Below are positions 1 through 8,175 of a stretch of 64,000 bases of DNA, in pieces. Below the pieces are notes generated by a model that ran no database searches, was not told where the DNA came from, and saw only the letters and a program-made list of their open reading frames with translations. The DNA lies in assembly GCF_006716865.1 (NCBI RefSeq), contig NZ_VFPT01000001.1:2165001-2229000 (forward strand), written 5' to 3'. Within the stretch, counting starts at the first letter, position 1. Each line of letters begins with the position of its first letter. The position numbers and the translations under genes were made by a program. The DNA comes from Roseinatronobacter monicus (GTDB lineage Bacteria; Pseudomonadota; Alphaproteobacteria; Rhodobacterales; Rhodobacteraceae).

Positions 1-107
1 ATCACCCCCGTGCGATACGCCAACATGCGCTCGATTGCGTAATGTGTTTTGCCGGTATTCGTGGGTCCGAGCACCGCAACAGCCCTCGACTGCGCGCGCA
101 TGTTCAT
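1..107 (-). CDS. SUV3-type RNA helicase, N-terminal fragment
   Basis: Only the first 35 codons are present; the rest runs off the left edge. From the ATG at 105-107 the minus strand shows a Walker A motif, GPTNTGKTH, starting about 14 residues from the N-terminus. That form and position are typical of the SUV3/MgpS-like ATP-dependent RNA helicases of alphaproteobacteria. A second ATG two codons later is an alternative start. The gene lies 34 bases downstream of the TPR protein gene on the same strand, so the two may be co-transcribed. The family call rests on this one motif. Confidence 0.7.
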   Translation of the reverse strand, partial: MNMRAQSRAVAVLGPTNTGKTHYAIERMLAYRTGV

Positions 108-141
108 CTGCCCTACCCCCTCAAGGTCGTGATCAGGTCAC

Positions 142-711
142 TTAGAGTGTGACACCGCCCAAACGGCGTTCCAGCCGTTCGAGCGCGGCTTTTACGTCAT
201 TGCGATGCGGGTGTATAGCTTCGGCAGCAAGGTAGGCTTCTTTTGCGCGCTCATATTCAGACAGATCCTCAAAAATACGGCCCAGACCTGTCAGGGCAGA
301 GAAATGATGCGGGTTGCGGCTGAGTGTATCCTGAAGATCGGCGAGAGAGCGCCCAACCTTGCCATCCATGAACCACGCAGTCGCGCGCGCATGATACCCT
401 TCGGCGAAATCTGGCGCGTGATCGATCAGCGCCGTGAAATGTTCAATCGCTGCAACACTGTCACCCCGGCGCAACGCATCACGCCCGCGTTGCAACAACA
501 GATCAGCGCTGGCCGAGCCAGACCGCGACCATTGCCGAATGATCTGCCGCTCGATTCGCTGCCATGCCTCTTGATTTGGGTCGCGGAGTTGCTCCAGCAG
601 ACTCGCAACTTCGCCAGATGGGTCCATGTCAGTGGCTTGCGCAGGCGCAAGCATCAAAAACCCGGCAAATGCCGCTACGATAGGATTGAGAAAAGCGGTG
701 CGCATCATCAT
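142..711 (-). CDS. Exported TPR-repeat protein
   Basis: A protein of about 189 residues if started at the first of three adjacent ATG codons (709-711); the frame stays open further upstream, so the start is uncertain. The N-terminus is a hydrophobic signal peptide ending near AQA, which points to the periplasm. After it come tetratricopeptide repeats from about residue 70 to the C-terminus (alternating A/G/Y pattern such as SALTGLGRIFEDL and YERAKEAYLAAEAIHP). TPR proteins are scaffolds, and the partner cannot be read from the sequence. It is followed on the same strand by the partial SUV3-like helicase, and is divergent from the SCP2 gene. Confidence 0.8.
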   Translation of the reverse strand: MMMRTAFLNPIVAAFAGFLMLAPAQATDMDPSGEVASLLEQLRDPNQEAWQRIERQIIRQWSRSGSASADLLLQRGRDALRRGDSVAAIEHFTALIDHAPDFAEGYHARATAWFMDGKVGRSLADLQDTLSRNPHHFSALTGLGRIFEDLSEYERAKEAYLAAEAIHPHRNDVKAALERLERRLGGVTL

Positions 712-776
712 AGTACCAAGTGTAGCGCATTTGATGCGCGAATCCATACGCGTCTCATCACAAAACGGAGCAGATC

Positions 777-1064
777 ATGAGCGATATCATCACCCACGCC
801 ATCGCCGCGCTAAGCAAGCGCATGTCAGACGGGTTTGAAGGAACAGCAAAATTCGAGATCACAGGCGAAGGGTCGATCATGGTCGACGAATCCGGTGTCC
901 GCGCAGGTGATGACCCCGCCGATGTGACGATGATTGCCAATGCAGAAACCTTTCAGGGCATCATCGAAGGTGATGTGAACCCGACAATGGCGTTCATGTC
1001 CGGCAAACTCAAGGTCGAGGGCGACATGGGCATGGCCATGAAGCTTGGCGCAGCCCTGAGCTGA
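777..1064 (+). CDS. SCP2 sterol-binding domain protein
   Basis: A 95-residue single-domain protein matching the sterol carrier protein 2 fold family: charged N-terminal helix, central KFEITGEGSIMVDESGV strands, and a C-terminal MSGKLKVEGDMGMAMKL stretch that is highly typical of bacterial SCP2 proteins. Members bind lipids or fatty acyl ligands in the cytoplasm; the bacterial ligand is generally unknown. Its TGA stop shares a base with the ATG of the next gene (TGATG at 1062-1066), so the two are translationally coupled. That pairing with a lipase-like hydrolase suggests a lipid substrate, by inference only. Confidence 0.88.
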   Translation: MSDIITHAIAALSKRMSDGFEGTAKFEITGEGSIMVDESGVRAGDDPADVTMIANAETFQGIIEGDVNPTMAFMSGKLKVEGDMGMAMKLGAALS

Positions 1065-2002
1065 TGCCGGACACCGCGCCCTTTTTTGCCGACATCGCAG
1101 ATGCGCCGCCGCCCCACTCGGTCATCTGGACGCAGGCAGAGGGGGGCACAAAGTTGCGCGTCGCCCTTTGGCCAGCGGGGCCAAAGGGCATGGTCGCAAT
1201 CTTTCCCGGCCGCACCGAGGTTATCGAGAAATACGGGCGCGTCATCACCGATCTGGCGGCCGCCGGGTATGGGGCTGCGGCGATTGACTGGCGCGGTCAG
1301 GGCCTGTCCGACCGGCTGACAGACCGGCCATTGCTGGGCGACGTGCAGGATTTTGCGCAGTTTCAACTCGACGTGGCCGCGTATCGCAAGGTGCTCGACC
1401 GTTTCGCGCCAGATGCGCCGCGCTTTGTGCTGGCGCATTCCATGGGCGGCTGTATTGCCCTGCGCGCTCTTATAGATGGATTTCCCGCGCAGGCGGCCAG
1501 TTTCAGCGCCCCCATGTGGGGCCTGCCGCTCAACAGCACCACCAGTCGCGCCATTGCTGTGATGCGCGCCGCCCTGCGGATGAGCAGACTGGACCAGCGC
1601 GAAGTGCCCGGCGCGGGCGTCGAATTTCGGCTGTGGGAAAACCCGTTCGACAATAATGAACTGACGGGGGACGCCGAAACCTATGCCTGGATGCAGGCAC
1701 AGGTGCAGGCGCACACACAACTGCGCCTTGGCGCGCCAAGTCTGCGCTGGCTGGCCGCTGCACTGGCCGAAACGGCGGCGTTGCAACTGTTGCCTGCACC
1801 GAAGGTTGCGGCCTTTTGCGGGGTTGGGACGCGCGAAAAGCTGGTTTCGGCACCGGCAATAGAGGGGCGCATGGCAGGCTGGCCGAATGGGCGGCTGGAG
1901 GTTTATCAGGGCGCCTTGCATGAATTGCTGATGGAACGTGCTGCCACGCGCGACGCATTCTTGCGCGCAACCCTTGCCTTGTTCGACGCAAATCAGCCCT
2001 GA
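1064..2002 (+). CDS. Alpha/beta hydrolase, lysophospholipase-like
   Basis: A 312-residue alpha/beta hydrolase. The nucleophile elbow LAHSMGG puts the catalytic serine at residue 126. An early PGRTEVIEKY stretch (about 49-58) resembles the oxyanion-hole region of PldB/monoglyceride-lipase-type enzymes, and a GALHELLME segment near the C-terminus carries the likely catalytic histidine. There is no signal peptide. It overlaps the SCP2 gene by one base, so the two form an operon. Likely an esterase or lysophospholipase acting on membrane-derived lipids; the exact substrate is not determinable. It ends 10 bases inside the convergent thymidine kinase gene. Confidence 0.87.
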   Translation: MPDTAPFFADIADAPPPHSVIWTQAEGGTKLRVALWPAGPKGMVAIFPGRTEVIEKYGRVITDLAAAGYGAAAIDWRGQGLSDRLTDRPLLGDVQDFAQFQLDVAAYRKVLDRFAPDAPRFVLAHSMGGCIALRALIDGFPAQAASFSAPMWGLPLNSTTSRAIAVMRAALRMSRLDQREVPGAGVEFRLWENPFDNNELTGDAETYAWMQAQVQAHTQLRLGAPSLRWLAAALAETAALQLLPAPKVAAFCGVGTREKLVSAPAIEGRMAGWPNGRLEVYQGALHELLMERAATRDAFLRATLALFDANQP

Positions 2003-2583
2003 TCTGCGGCGTCCATCGCTTCGCGCCAATGCAGCCGACAGACCGAAACATAGGTTTCATTGCCGCCGATCTGCACCTGCGCCCCATCTTTCACCACCAC
2101 GCCATCTGGCCCCATCCGCACCACCATCGTGGCCTTTTTGCCGCAATGACAGATTGTGCGCACTTCACGCATCTCATCCGCAAGTGCGAGCAACGCAGCA
2201 GAACCGGGGAAAAGCTGGCCCCGAAAATCGACCCGCAACCCATAGCACATGACCGGCAGGTGCAGATCATCTACTGCGCGCGCCAAGTCCCAGACCTGCG
2301 CTTGCGTCAGGAATTGTGCCTCGTCAATAAAGACACAATGCACCGGCCCCGCCTCGACGCTGGCGGCAAGGCTGGCGAACAGGTCTGTGGTTGCGGTGAA
2401 GGTCTGCGCGGGCGCACCGATCCCGATGCGCGACGCAATCCGCGACGGCCCCGCGCGATCATCCAGCGCCGCCGTCAGCAAAAGCGGCACCATGCCCCGC
2501 TCGCGGTAATTATGCGCAGCCTGTAGCAACACGGTCGATTTGCCCGCATTCATGGTCGAGAAATGAAAATACAGCTTGGCCAT
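1993..2583 (-). CDS. tdk: Thymidine kinase
   Basis: A protein of 195 residues from the ATG at 2581-2583, close to the usual bacterial type II thymidine kinase length. It phosphorylates thymidine to dTMP with ATP in the salvage pathway. Visible motifs are the N-terminal P-loop MNAGKST preceded by KLYFHFS, the FIDEAQFLT Walker B/active-site segment, and cysteine pairs (CHCGKK and SVCRLHW) that bind structural zinc. The frame stays open upstream, but the family always begins just before the P-loop, so the inner ATG was chosen. It overlaps the convergent hydrolase by 10 bases. Confidence 0.93.
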   Translation of the reverse strand: MAKLYFHFSTMNAGKSTVLLQAAHNYRERGMVPLLLTAALDDRAGPSRIASRIGIGAPAQTFTATTDLFASLAASVEAGPVHCVFIDEAQFLTQAQVWDLARAVDDLHLPVMCYGLRVDFRGQLFPGSAALLALADEMREVRTICHCGKKATMVVRMGPDGVVVKDGAQVQIGGNETYVSVCRLHWREAMDAADQG

Positions 2584-2716
2584 GGCGCTGTGCATTAGCG
2601 GGTTTCCGTGGTCCCTGAAAGAGGGCGTGTGCACCGCATTGCTCGGTAAGTTGAAATCAGGTGGCAGCGCGCGCGCTGCTCCTGTAATCACCCCACAAAA
2701 AGCAGGAGAAGCGCCC

Positions 2717-3040
2717 ATGACCACCATAATCTACGGCCTCAAGACATGCGATACATGCCGCAAAGCCATCAAGGCCCTGCCCGATGCGCAGTTCCGTGAC
2801 ATCCGTGCAGATCCTTTGACACCAGAGGAACGCCAGGAATTTATCGCCGCATTCGGCGACGCGCTTGTCAACCGCGCCTCGACCACATGGCGGGGCTTGG
2901 ATGAACAGGCGCGCCTTGCGTCACCAGATAGCCTGCTGACGCAACACCCTGCACTGATGAAGCGCCCCGTCATTCGCGCGAAGGGCACGCTCTATCTAGG
3001 CTGGAAGGCTGATGTTCAGGGCGCGCTTGGCCTCGGCTAA
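2717..3040 (+). CDS. ArsC/Spx-family protein (YffB-like)
   Basis: A 107-residue thioredoxin-fold protein. The start ATG at 2717 is preceded by a good ribosome site (AGGAGA, 2703-2708). The N-terminal YGLKTCDTCRKA holds a CxxC (Cys11, Cys14), and the family signature KRPVIRAKGTLYLGWK lies near the C-terminus. This matches the ArsC/Spx superfamily, most like YffB, rather than a proven arsenate reductase: there is no ars operon around it. It may act as a glutathione-dependent reductase. Substrate unknown. Confidence 0.85.
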   Translation: MTTIIYGLKTCDTCRKAIKALPDAQFRDIRADPLTPEERQEFIAAFGDALVNRASTTWRGLDEQARLASPDSLLTQHPALMKRPVIRAKGTLYLGWKADVQGALGLG

Positions 3041-3060
3041 TCCGCGCGCCCATCGATGGC

Positions 3061-3267
3061 CTAGAGCAACTGCAAATCGCTGGCGGATTCCCGACCATCC
3101 CGACCGGCGCGCAGTTCATAGGCGATCTTCTGGTCATCCGCCAAGCCCGTCAGGCCCGCGCGTTCCACTGCGGAAATATGCACAAATATGTCCTTGCCGC
3201 CATCATCAGGCGCAATAAACCCGTAACCCTTGGATGTATTGAACCATTTTACAGTGCCTGTCGGCAT
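3061..3267 (-). CDS. Cold-shock domain protein
   Basis: A 68-residue single cold-shock domain. It begins MPTGTVKWFNTSKGYGFI, which contains the RNP1 motif KGYGFI, followed by RNP2 as DIFVHIS. These residues bind single-stranded RNA or DNA, and family members act as RNA chaperones or antiterminators. It stands alone, convergent with the ArsC-like gene. The roughly 210-base stretch between its start and the next gene is long enough for the structured leader often seen on cold-shock genes, but I could not establish a structure there. Confidence 0.94.
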   Translation of the reverse strand: MPTGTVKWFNTSKGYGFIAPDDGGKDIFVHISAVERAGLTGLADDQKIAYELRAGRDGRESASDLQLL

Positions 3268-3479
3268 CGGCCTTCTCCTCGTTGTCGCTCCCCGTGACGA
3301 AATTGCCCACGGGCCGTTCAGCCAGCGCTTCCTTGGCCGGCTGCGAAAACAGAGGCGGTCTTAGAAAGTCTGTCATCCCAAATAGAATTTTGCCATAGAC
3401 GGGTTAAAACGCAAGGCCTTTGCATATATCTGTCGATCATGGCGCAGTTTTGCCCATCATTAAGAAGGATGCTGAGAAT

Positions 3480-3836
3480 ATGCGCAATGCCGCCCTGACA
3501 CTGGGACTCATTGGTGGGCTATGGGGCATGCTGGTGGGCTTTTTCAGCTTCGGCTACACCGATTTGCTGATTCGCTATCCTGAACTGGCTGAATACACAG
3601 GTGGGGTTGCGAATATGGGGCTGATCCGTGCGATGAGTCTGCTTGCACCTGTGCTTGCGATTGCGGGCGGTGCAATGGCGCGCTCGGCCAATCTGGCAGC
3701 AGGGGTGTTGTTGCTGATCTCGGCGACGGGGATGTATTTCACCTTCGGCTTTGGCGTCTTCACCATGTTTCCAATCGCAATGTGTGGCCTTGCAGGGGTG
3801 TTGGCACTCGCGGCGCGCCAGCCCGACCCGCATTGA
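3480..3836 (+). CDS. Small integral membrane protein, unknown function
   Basis: A 118-residue protein with about four hydrophobic segments: LGLIGGLWGMLVGFFSFGY near the N-terminus, then MSLLAPVLAIAGGAMA, AAGVLLLISATGMYF and MFPIAMCGLAGVLALAA. The ATG at 3480 follows an AAGGATGCTGAG stretch that can serve as a ribosome site; a longer reading from 3420 exists but adds a polar leader without a site. The layout resembles DUF4064-type bacterial membrane proteins, but I do not recognise the family with certainty. No operon partner is evident. Confidence 0.7.
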   Translation: MRNAALTLGLIGGLWGMLVGFFSFGYTDLLIRYPELAEYTGGVANMGLIRAMSLLAPVLAIAGGAMARSANLAAGVLLLISATGMYFTFGFGVFTMFPIAMCGLAGVLALAARQPDPH

Positions 3837-4049
3837 ATACTTGACTTTCGGGTCAGAACCCCCCATCTGCACACCATCTGCAACTTGCCGCGTGAGCTAG
3901 ATTGAGTGTTGCAGTCAGGGCATGAGGCCCGACAACAGCTTCCCGACATCACGCGTGGGGGGCGGCGCATAGACCATGCGCCCCCAAACCCGCCCCTGAG
4001 CAATCAGGGGCATTGCGCCTGCGTATTGCAGGCCGTGAGAGGACAGATT

Positions 4050-5363
4050 TTGACTGATTTTACCATGTTCGGGCTGCGCCCGGTGCTGATGACGAGCCTT
4101 GAAGCTCAGGGTTTCGGCACCCCCACCCCGATCCAGGCCCGTGCGATCCCGATGATCATGCAGGGCCGTGACCTTCTGGGGCTGGCACAGACCGGCACGG
4201 GCAAGACGCTGGCTTTTGGCCTGCCTGTCATGCATGCACTGCTGGGCGCTGGCCGCCCTGAACCGAAAACCACACAGGCGCTGATCCTTGCGCCGACCCG
4301 CGAACTGGTCAACCAGATCGCGGAAACACTGAACAAGTTTGCGCTCAAGACACCGCTGAAAGTCCAGCGCGTTGTCGGCGGTGCAGGCATTGGTCCACAG
4401 ATTCAGAAACTCGCCAAGGGTTGCGATATTCTGGTGGCAACGCCAGGGCGTCTGCTGGACCTGCTGGACCGCCGCGCGCTGTCGCTGGAAGCCACGCAAA
4501 TGCTGGTTTTGGACGAAGCCGACCAGATGCTGGACCTTGGCTTTATCCATGCGCTGCGCAAGATTGCAGCCTTGCTGCCCAAGGATCGCCAGACGCTGAT
4601 GTTCTCGGCCACGATGAACAAGCAGATGAACGAGATTGCGGACGCCTATCTGGACCGCCCAGAGCGTATTCAGGTCTCGTCGCCGGGCAAACCTGCGGAT
4701 AAGATCGACCAGTCGGTGCATTTTGTGCCACAAGGCGACAAGGCGCGCGTGCTTGAAGGCTATCTCAAGGAGCACCCAGAAGACCTCGCATTGGTTTTCT
4801 CGCGCACCAAGCATGGGGCCGAAAAGCTGATGAAACTGCTCAATGGCTGGGGCATTCCCGCAGGTTCCATTCACGGCAACAAGTCACAGGGCCAGCGCGA
4901 GCGCACCTTGCAGGGCTTCCGTGAAGGCAAGATCAAGGTACTGGTCGCCACGGATGTGGCCGCGCGTGGGATCGATATTCCTGACATGCGCCATGTCTAC
5001 AACTTCGACCTGCCCGAAGTGCCCGAGAATTATGTGCACCGTATTGGCCGCACAGCACGGGCCGGTGCATCAGGTCGCGCAATGGCATTTTGTGCCCCTG
5101 CCGAAATGGGTGATCTGCGCGCGATCGAGAAGCTGATGAAAATCACGCTTGCTGTCGCGGGTGGTGCCGCTTGGGCAGATGATCTGGCAGGCCCGGCACG
5201 TTCGGCCGCACGCAAACGCAATGGCGGCGGCGGTCAGCGTCCGGCCCGTCATGGTGACAGCGATGGGCAAGCGCGCAAGCCACGCCAGAAAAGCTTTGGC
5301 AAACGCACTGGCGCGGGTGGCAAACCCAGCGGTGCAAATGACCGACAACGCCGGTCAGCTTGA
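4050..5363 (+). CDS. rhlE: DEAD-box RNA helicase, RhlE type
   Basis: A 437-residue ATP-dependent RNA helicase with all the core motifs: LAQTGTGKT (I), PTRELVNQ (Ia), TPGRLLDL (Ib), VLDEADQMLD (II, DEAD), SATMN (III), LVFSRTKHG (IV), TDVAARGIDIPD (V) and HRIGRTARAG (VI). A basic Arg/Gly/Lys-rich tail (KRNGGGGQRPARHG and following) is typical of RhlE and binds RNA. I chose the TTG at 4050 because GAGAGGA (4036-4043) sits at correct spacing before it and the protein then starts TDFTMFGL, as relatives do. ATG 4065 is the alternative. A strong hairpin terminator follows. Confidence 0.92.
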   Translation: MTDFTMFGLRPVLMTSLEAQGFGTPTPIQARAIPMIMQGRDLLGLAQTGTGKTLAFGLPVMHALLGAGRPEPKTTQALILAPTRELVNQIAETLNKFALKTPLKVQRVVGGAGIGPQIQKLAKGCDILVATPGRLLDLLDRRALSLEATQMLVLDEADQMLDLGFIHALRKIAALLPKDRQTLMFSATMNKQMNEIADAYLDRPERIQVSSPGKPADKIDQSVHFVPQGDKARVLEGYLKEHPEDLALVFSRTKHGAEKLMKLLNGWGIPAGSIHGNKSQGQRERTLQGFREGKIKVLVATDVAARGIDIPDMRHVYNFDLPEVPENYVHRIGRTARAGASGRAMAFCAPAEMGDLRAIEKLMKITLAVAGGAAWADDLAGPARSAARKRNGGGGQRPARHGDSDGQARKPRQKSFGKRTGAGGKPSGANDRQRRSA

Positions 5364-5370
5364 ACGAAAT

Positions 5371-5396
5371 AGGGGCGCCACTGGCGCCCCTTCTTT
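5371..5396. terminator. Bidirectional intrinsic terminator between rhlE and fdsA
   Basis: An 8-bp GC-perfect stem GGGGCGCC/GGCGCCCC with an ACT loop (5372-5390) is followed by TTCTTT on the plus strand; the A-rich left flank gives TATTT on the minus strand. It lies between convergent genes and probably serves both. Confidence 0.85.
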
Positions 5397-8172
5397 ATTC
5401 TGCCGCAACCGTGTCTTTGACGGCATCGACCCGAACGGCGGCGAATTTGAACTCTGGTATCTTGCCATAAGGGTCCAACGCCGGATTGGTCAGAATATTC
5501 GCCGCCGCCTCGACAAAGGCGAAGGGCAGGAACACCATGTCAGGGCTGACTGCACGATCTGCGCGCGCCATGACCGTGATGGAGCCGCGCCGCGTAGACA
5601 GGCGCACCATCCCGCCCGGCTCAACCCCAAGATGGCGCAGGGTTGAGGGATGCAGCGAGCAATTCGCCTCTGGCTCTACCGCGTCCAGCACTTTCGAGCG
5701 CCGGGTCATCGCCCCTGTATGCCAATGCTCCAATTGGCGCCCCGTGGTCAGCACCATCGGATATTCGGCATCGGGCAACTCATCGGGCGCGATCACGCTG
5801 GCAGGGGTGAACTTCGCTCGTCCCTCCGCGCGCGGAAAGGCATCGGCGAACACAATCGGCTGGCCGGGGTCTGTGGGCGAAAGGGACGGATAGGTCACAG
5901 CGCCCTCCCCCTCCAGCCTGTCCCATGTGATGTTATCAAGGCTTTTCATGCCCTGCTTCATCTCGGCAAACACCTGCGACGGATGGGTGAAGCCCCAATC
6001 CAGACCCAATCGGCCTGCAAGCTCCACCGTAATCGCCCAATCCTCGCGCGCCTGCCCCGGTGGCGGCACCGCGGGCCGCCCCATCTGGACCTGACGGTTG
6101 GTGTTGGTGACCGTGCCGGATTTCTCGTAGAACGCCGCAGCAGGCAGGATAACATCCGCAAAGTTCGCGGTTTCTGTCAGGAAAATATCCTGCACCACCA
6201 GATGATCTAGCTTCGCCAGCGCTTCGCGCGCATGGGTAACATCGGGGTCGGACATGGCCGGATTTTCCCCCAAGATATACATGCCCTTGATCTGGCCGTC
6301 ATGCACAGCATCCAGAATCTCGGTCACGGTCAGCCCCTTTTCGGCCGAAAACTCTGCCCCGTTCCACAATGCGCTGAAGCGCCCGCGCAAGGTGTCATCC
6401 ATGACGCTCTGGTAATCTGGCAGGAACATCGGGATCAGACCCGCATCAGAGGCACCTTGCACATTGTTCTGCCCGCGCAGCGGGTGCAACCCTGTGCCGG
6501 GGCGGCCCACATGGCCGCACATCAGCGCAAGGCTGATCAGACAGCGCGAATTGTCCGTGCCGTGAATATGCTGGCTGATCCCCATGCCCCAGAAAATGAT
6601 GCCCGCTTTTGCACCGGCAAAATCACGGGCAACCGCGCGCAAGGTATTGGCTGGAATACCGCAGATCGCCTCCATCTTTTCAGGCGCGAAATCGGCCAAA
6701 TGGGTGCGCATCGCGTCCCAATTCTCGGTCATGGCCTGAATATACTGGGTGTCAAACAACCCTTCTTCCACGATCACATGCATGATTGCATTCAGCATGG
6801 ACACATCCGCGCCGGGCTTGAATTGCAGCATATGGGTGGCGTGGCGCGCCAATGCCTGCCCGCGCGGGTCCATAATAATCAGCTTGCCACCGCGTTTGGT
6901 GAATTGCTTGAAATATGTCGCTGCAACAGGGTGGTTCTCGGTCGGGTTGGCCCCGATCACGATCGCCACATCGGCATTTTCGATCTCGTTGAACGTGGCC
7001 GTTACAGCCGCCGATCCGACATTCTCCATCAGCGCCGCCACAGACGAGGCATGACACAGCCGCGTGCAGTGATCGACATTGTTATGGCCAAACCCTTCGC
7101 GGATCAGGCGTTGGAACAGATAGGCTTCCTCATTGGTGCATTTGGCACTGCCAAAGCCTGCAACGCTGGCCCCGCCATGCGTGGCACGCAAGCCCCCCAA
7201 TCCCTTGGCGGCAGCGTCAAGCGCCTCATCCCAAGTCGCCTCTCGGAACACCTCATGCCAATTACCGGGGTCCACGTTCAGCCCCTTCGGCGCGCCGTCG
7301 CGCCGGATCAGCGGCACGCTCAGGCGGTGGGGGTGATGGATATAGTCAAACCCGAACCGCCCCTTGACGCAAAGCCGCCCTTCATTGGCAGGCCCGTTAA
7401 TCCCGTCGACATAGACGACCTTGTCATCCTTAACCTTCAGGCTGACCTGACAGCCCACCCCGCAGAAGGGGCAGACCGATTTCACCTCGCGGTCGAAATC
7501 GGTGCTGTCGCCCATTTGCGCGTCATCCATGATGGTGGCGGGCATCAGCGCGCCAGTCGGGCAGGCCTGCACACATTCGCCACACGCCACACAGGAGCTT
7601 TCGCCCATCGGGTCGTCAAAATCAAACACCGGATAGGCGTCATGCCCACGCCCGGCCATGCCGATCACATCGTTGACCTGCACATCGCGGCAGGCGCGCA
7701 CGCACAGACCGCATTGGATGCAGGCATCCAGATTGACGCGCATCGCCACATGGCTGTCATCCAGCAGCGGAATACGCTCCGCTTCCAGTGTCGGATAGCG
7801 GCTTTGGGTGACACCAGTTGCGTCCGCCATATCCCAGATATGGCTGCCCCGATCATGCGAGGCCGCGCGCTCTGGCTGGTCGGCCAGCAGCAATTCAATC
7901 ACCGCCTTGCGCGCGGTTTTGGCGCGCGTGGTGTCGGTATGCACCACCATTCCGTCCGCCGGTTCACGAATGCAACTTGCCGCCAGCACGCGCTCGCCCT
8001 CAATCTCGACCATACAGGCGCGGCAATTACCGTCCGGGCGATAGCCGGGTGCAGGCTTGTGGCACAGATGCGGGATCACCAGCCCACGGCCGTTTGCCAC
8101 TTCCCAGATGGTCTGCCCCGCATCCGCTGTGACTTCGCGTCCGTCAAGTGTGAATGTTACTGTGCTGCTCAT
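5395..8172 (-). CDS. fdsA: NAD-dependent formate dehydrogenase, catalytic alpha subunit
   Basis: A 925-residue molybdenum (or tungsten) bis-MGD enzyme subunit that oxidises formate to CO2 in the cytoplasm. Order of domains: an N-terminal 2Fe-2S domain (Cys37, 50, 53, 67), two ferredoxin-type 4Fe-4S clusters (CIQCGLCVRAC at 151-161 and CVACGECVQAC at 194-204), a further 4Fe-4S site CPFCGVGC (234-241) with Cys268, then the molybdopterin domains. The RLCHASS motif gives Cys373 as the probable metal ligand, in the place of selenocysteine in E. coli FdhF. It starts three bases after the beta-subunit gene. No fdsC, fdsD or fdhD maturation gene is adjacent. Confidence 0.95.
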   Translation of the reverse strand: MSSTVTFTLDGREVTADAGQTIWEVANGRGLVIPHLCHKPAPGYRPDGNCRACMVEIEGERVLAASCIREPADGMVVHTDTTRAKTARKAVIELLLADQPERAASHDRGSHIWDMADATGVTQSRYPTLEAERIPLLDDSHVAMRVNLDACIQCGLCVRACRDVQVNDVIGMAGRGHDAYPVFDFDDPMGESSCVACGECVQACPTGALMPATIMDDAQMGDSTDFDREVKSVCPFCGVGCQVSLKVKDDKVVYVDGINGPANEGRLCVKGRFGFDYIHHPHRLSVPLIRRDGAPKGLNVDPGNWHEVFREATWDEALDAAAKGLGGLRATHGGASVAGFGSAKCTNEEAYLFQRLIREGFGHNNVDHCTRLCHASSVAALMENVGSAAVTATFNEIENADVAIVIGANPTENHPVAATYFKQFTKRGGKLIIMDPRGQALARHATHMLQFKPGADVSMLNAIMHVIVEEGLFDTQYIQAMTENWDAMRTHLADFAPEKMEAICGIPANTLRAVARDFAGAKAGIIFWGMGISQHIHGTDNSRCLISLALMCGHVGRPGTGLHPLRGQNNVQGASDAGLIPMFLPDYQSVMDDTLRGRFSALWNGAEFSAEKGLTVTEILDAVHDGQIKGMYILGENPAMSDPDVTHAREALAKLDHLVVQDIFLTETANFADVILPAAAFYEKSGTVTNTNRQVQMGRPAVPPPGQAREDWAITVELAGRLGLDWGFTHPSQVFAEMKQGMKSLDNITWDRLEGEGAVTYPSLSPTDPGQPIVFADAFPRAEGRAKFTPASVIAPDELPDAEYPMVLTTGRQLEHWHTGAMTRRSKVLDAVEPEANCSLHPSTLRHLGVEPGGMVRLSTRRGSITVMARADRAVSPDMVFLPFAFVEAAANILTNPALDPYGKIPEFKFAAVRVDAVKDTVAAE

Positions 8173-8175
8173 GGC

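Noticed and set aside
2717..3040. Arsenate reductase in a resistance operon
   Set aside because: No arsR, arsB or acr3 lies near it; the YffB/Spx-like sequence does not prove arsenate reduction.
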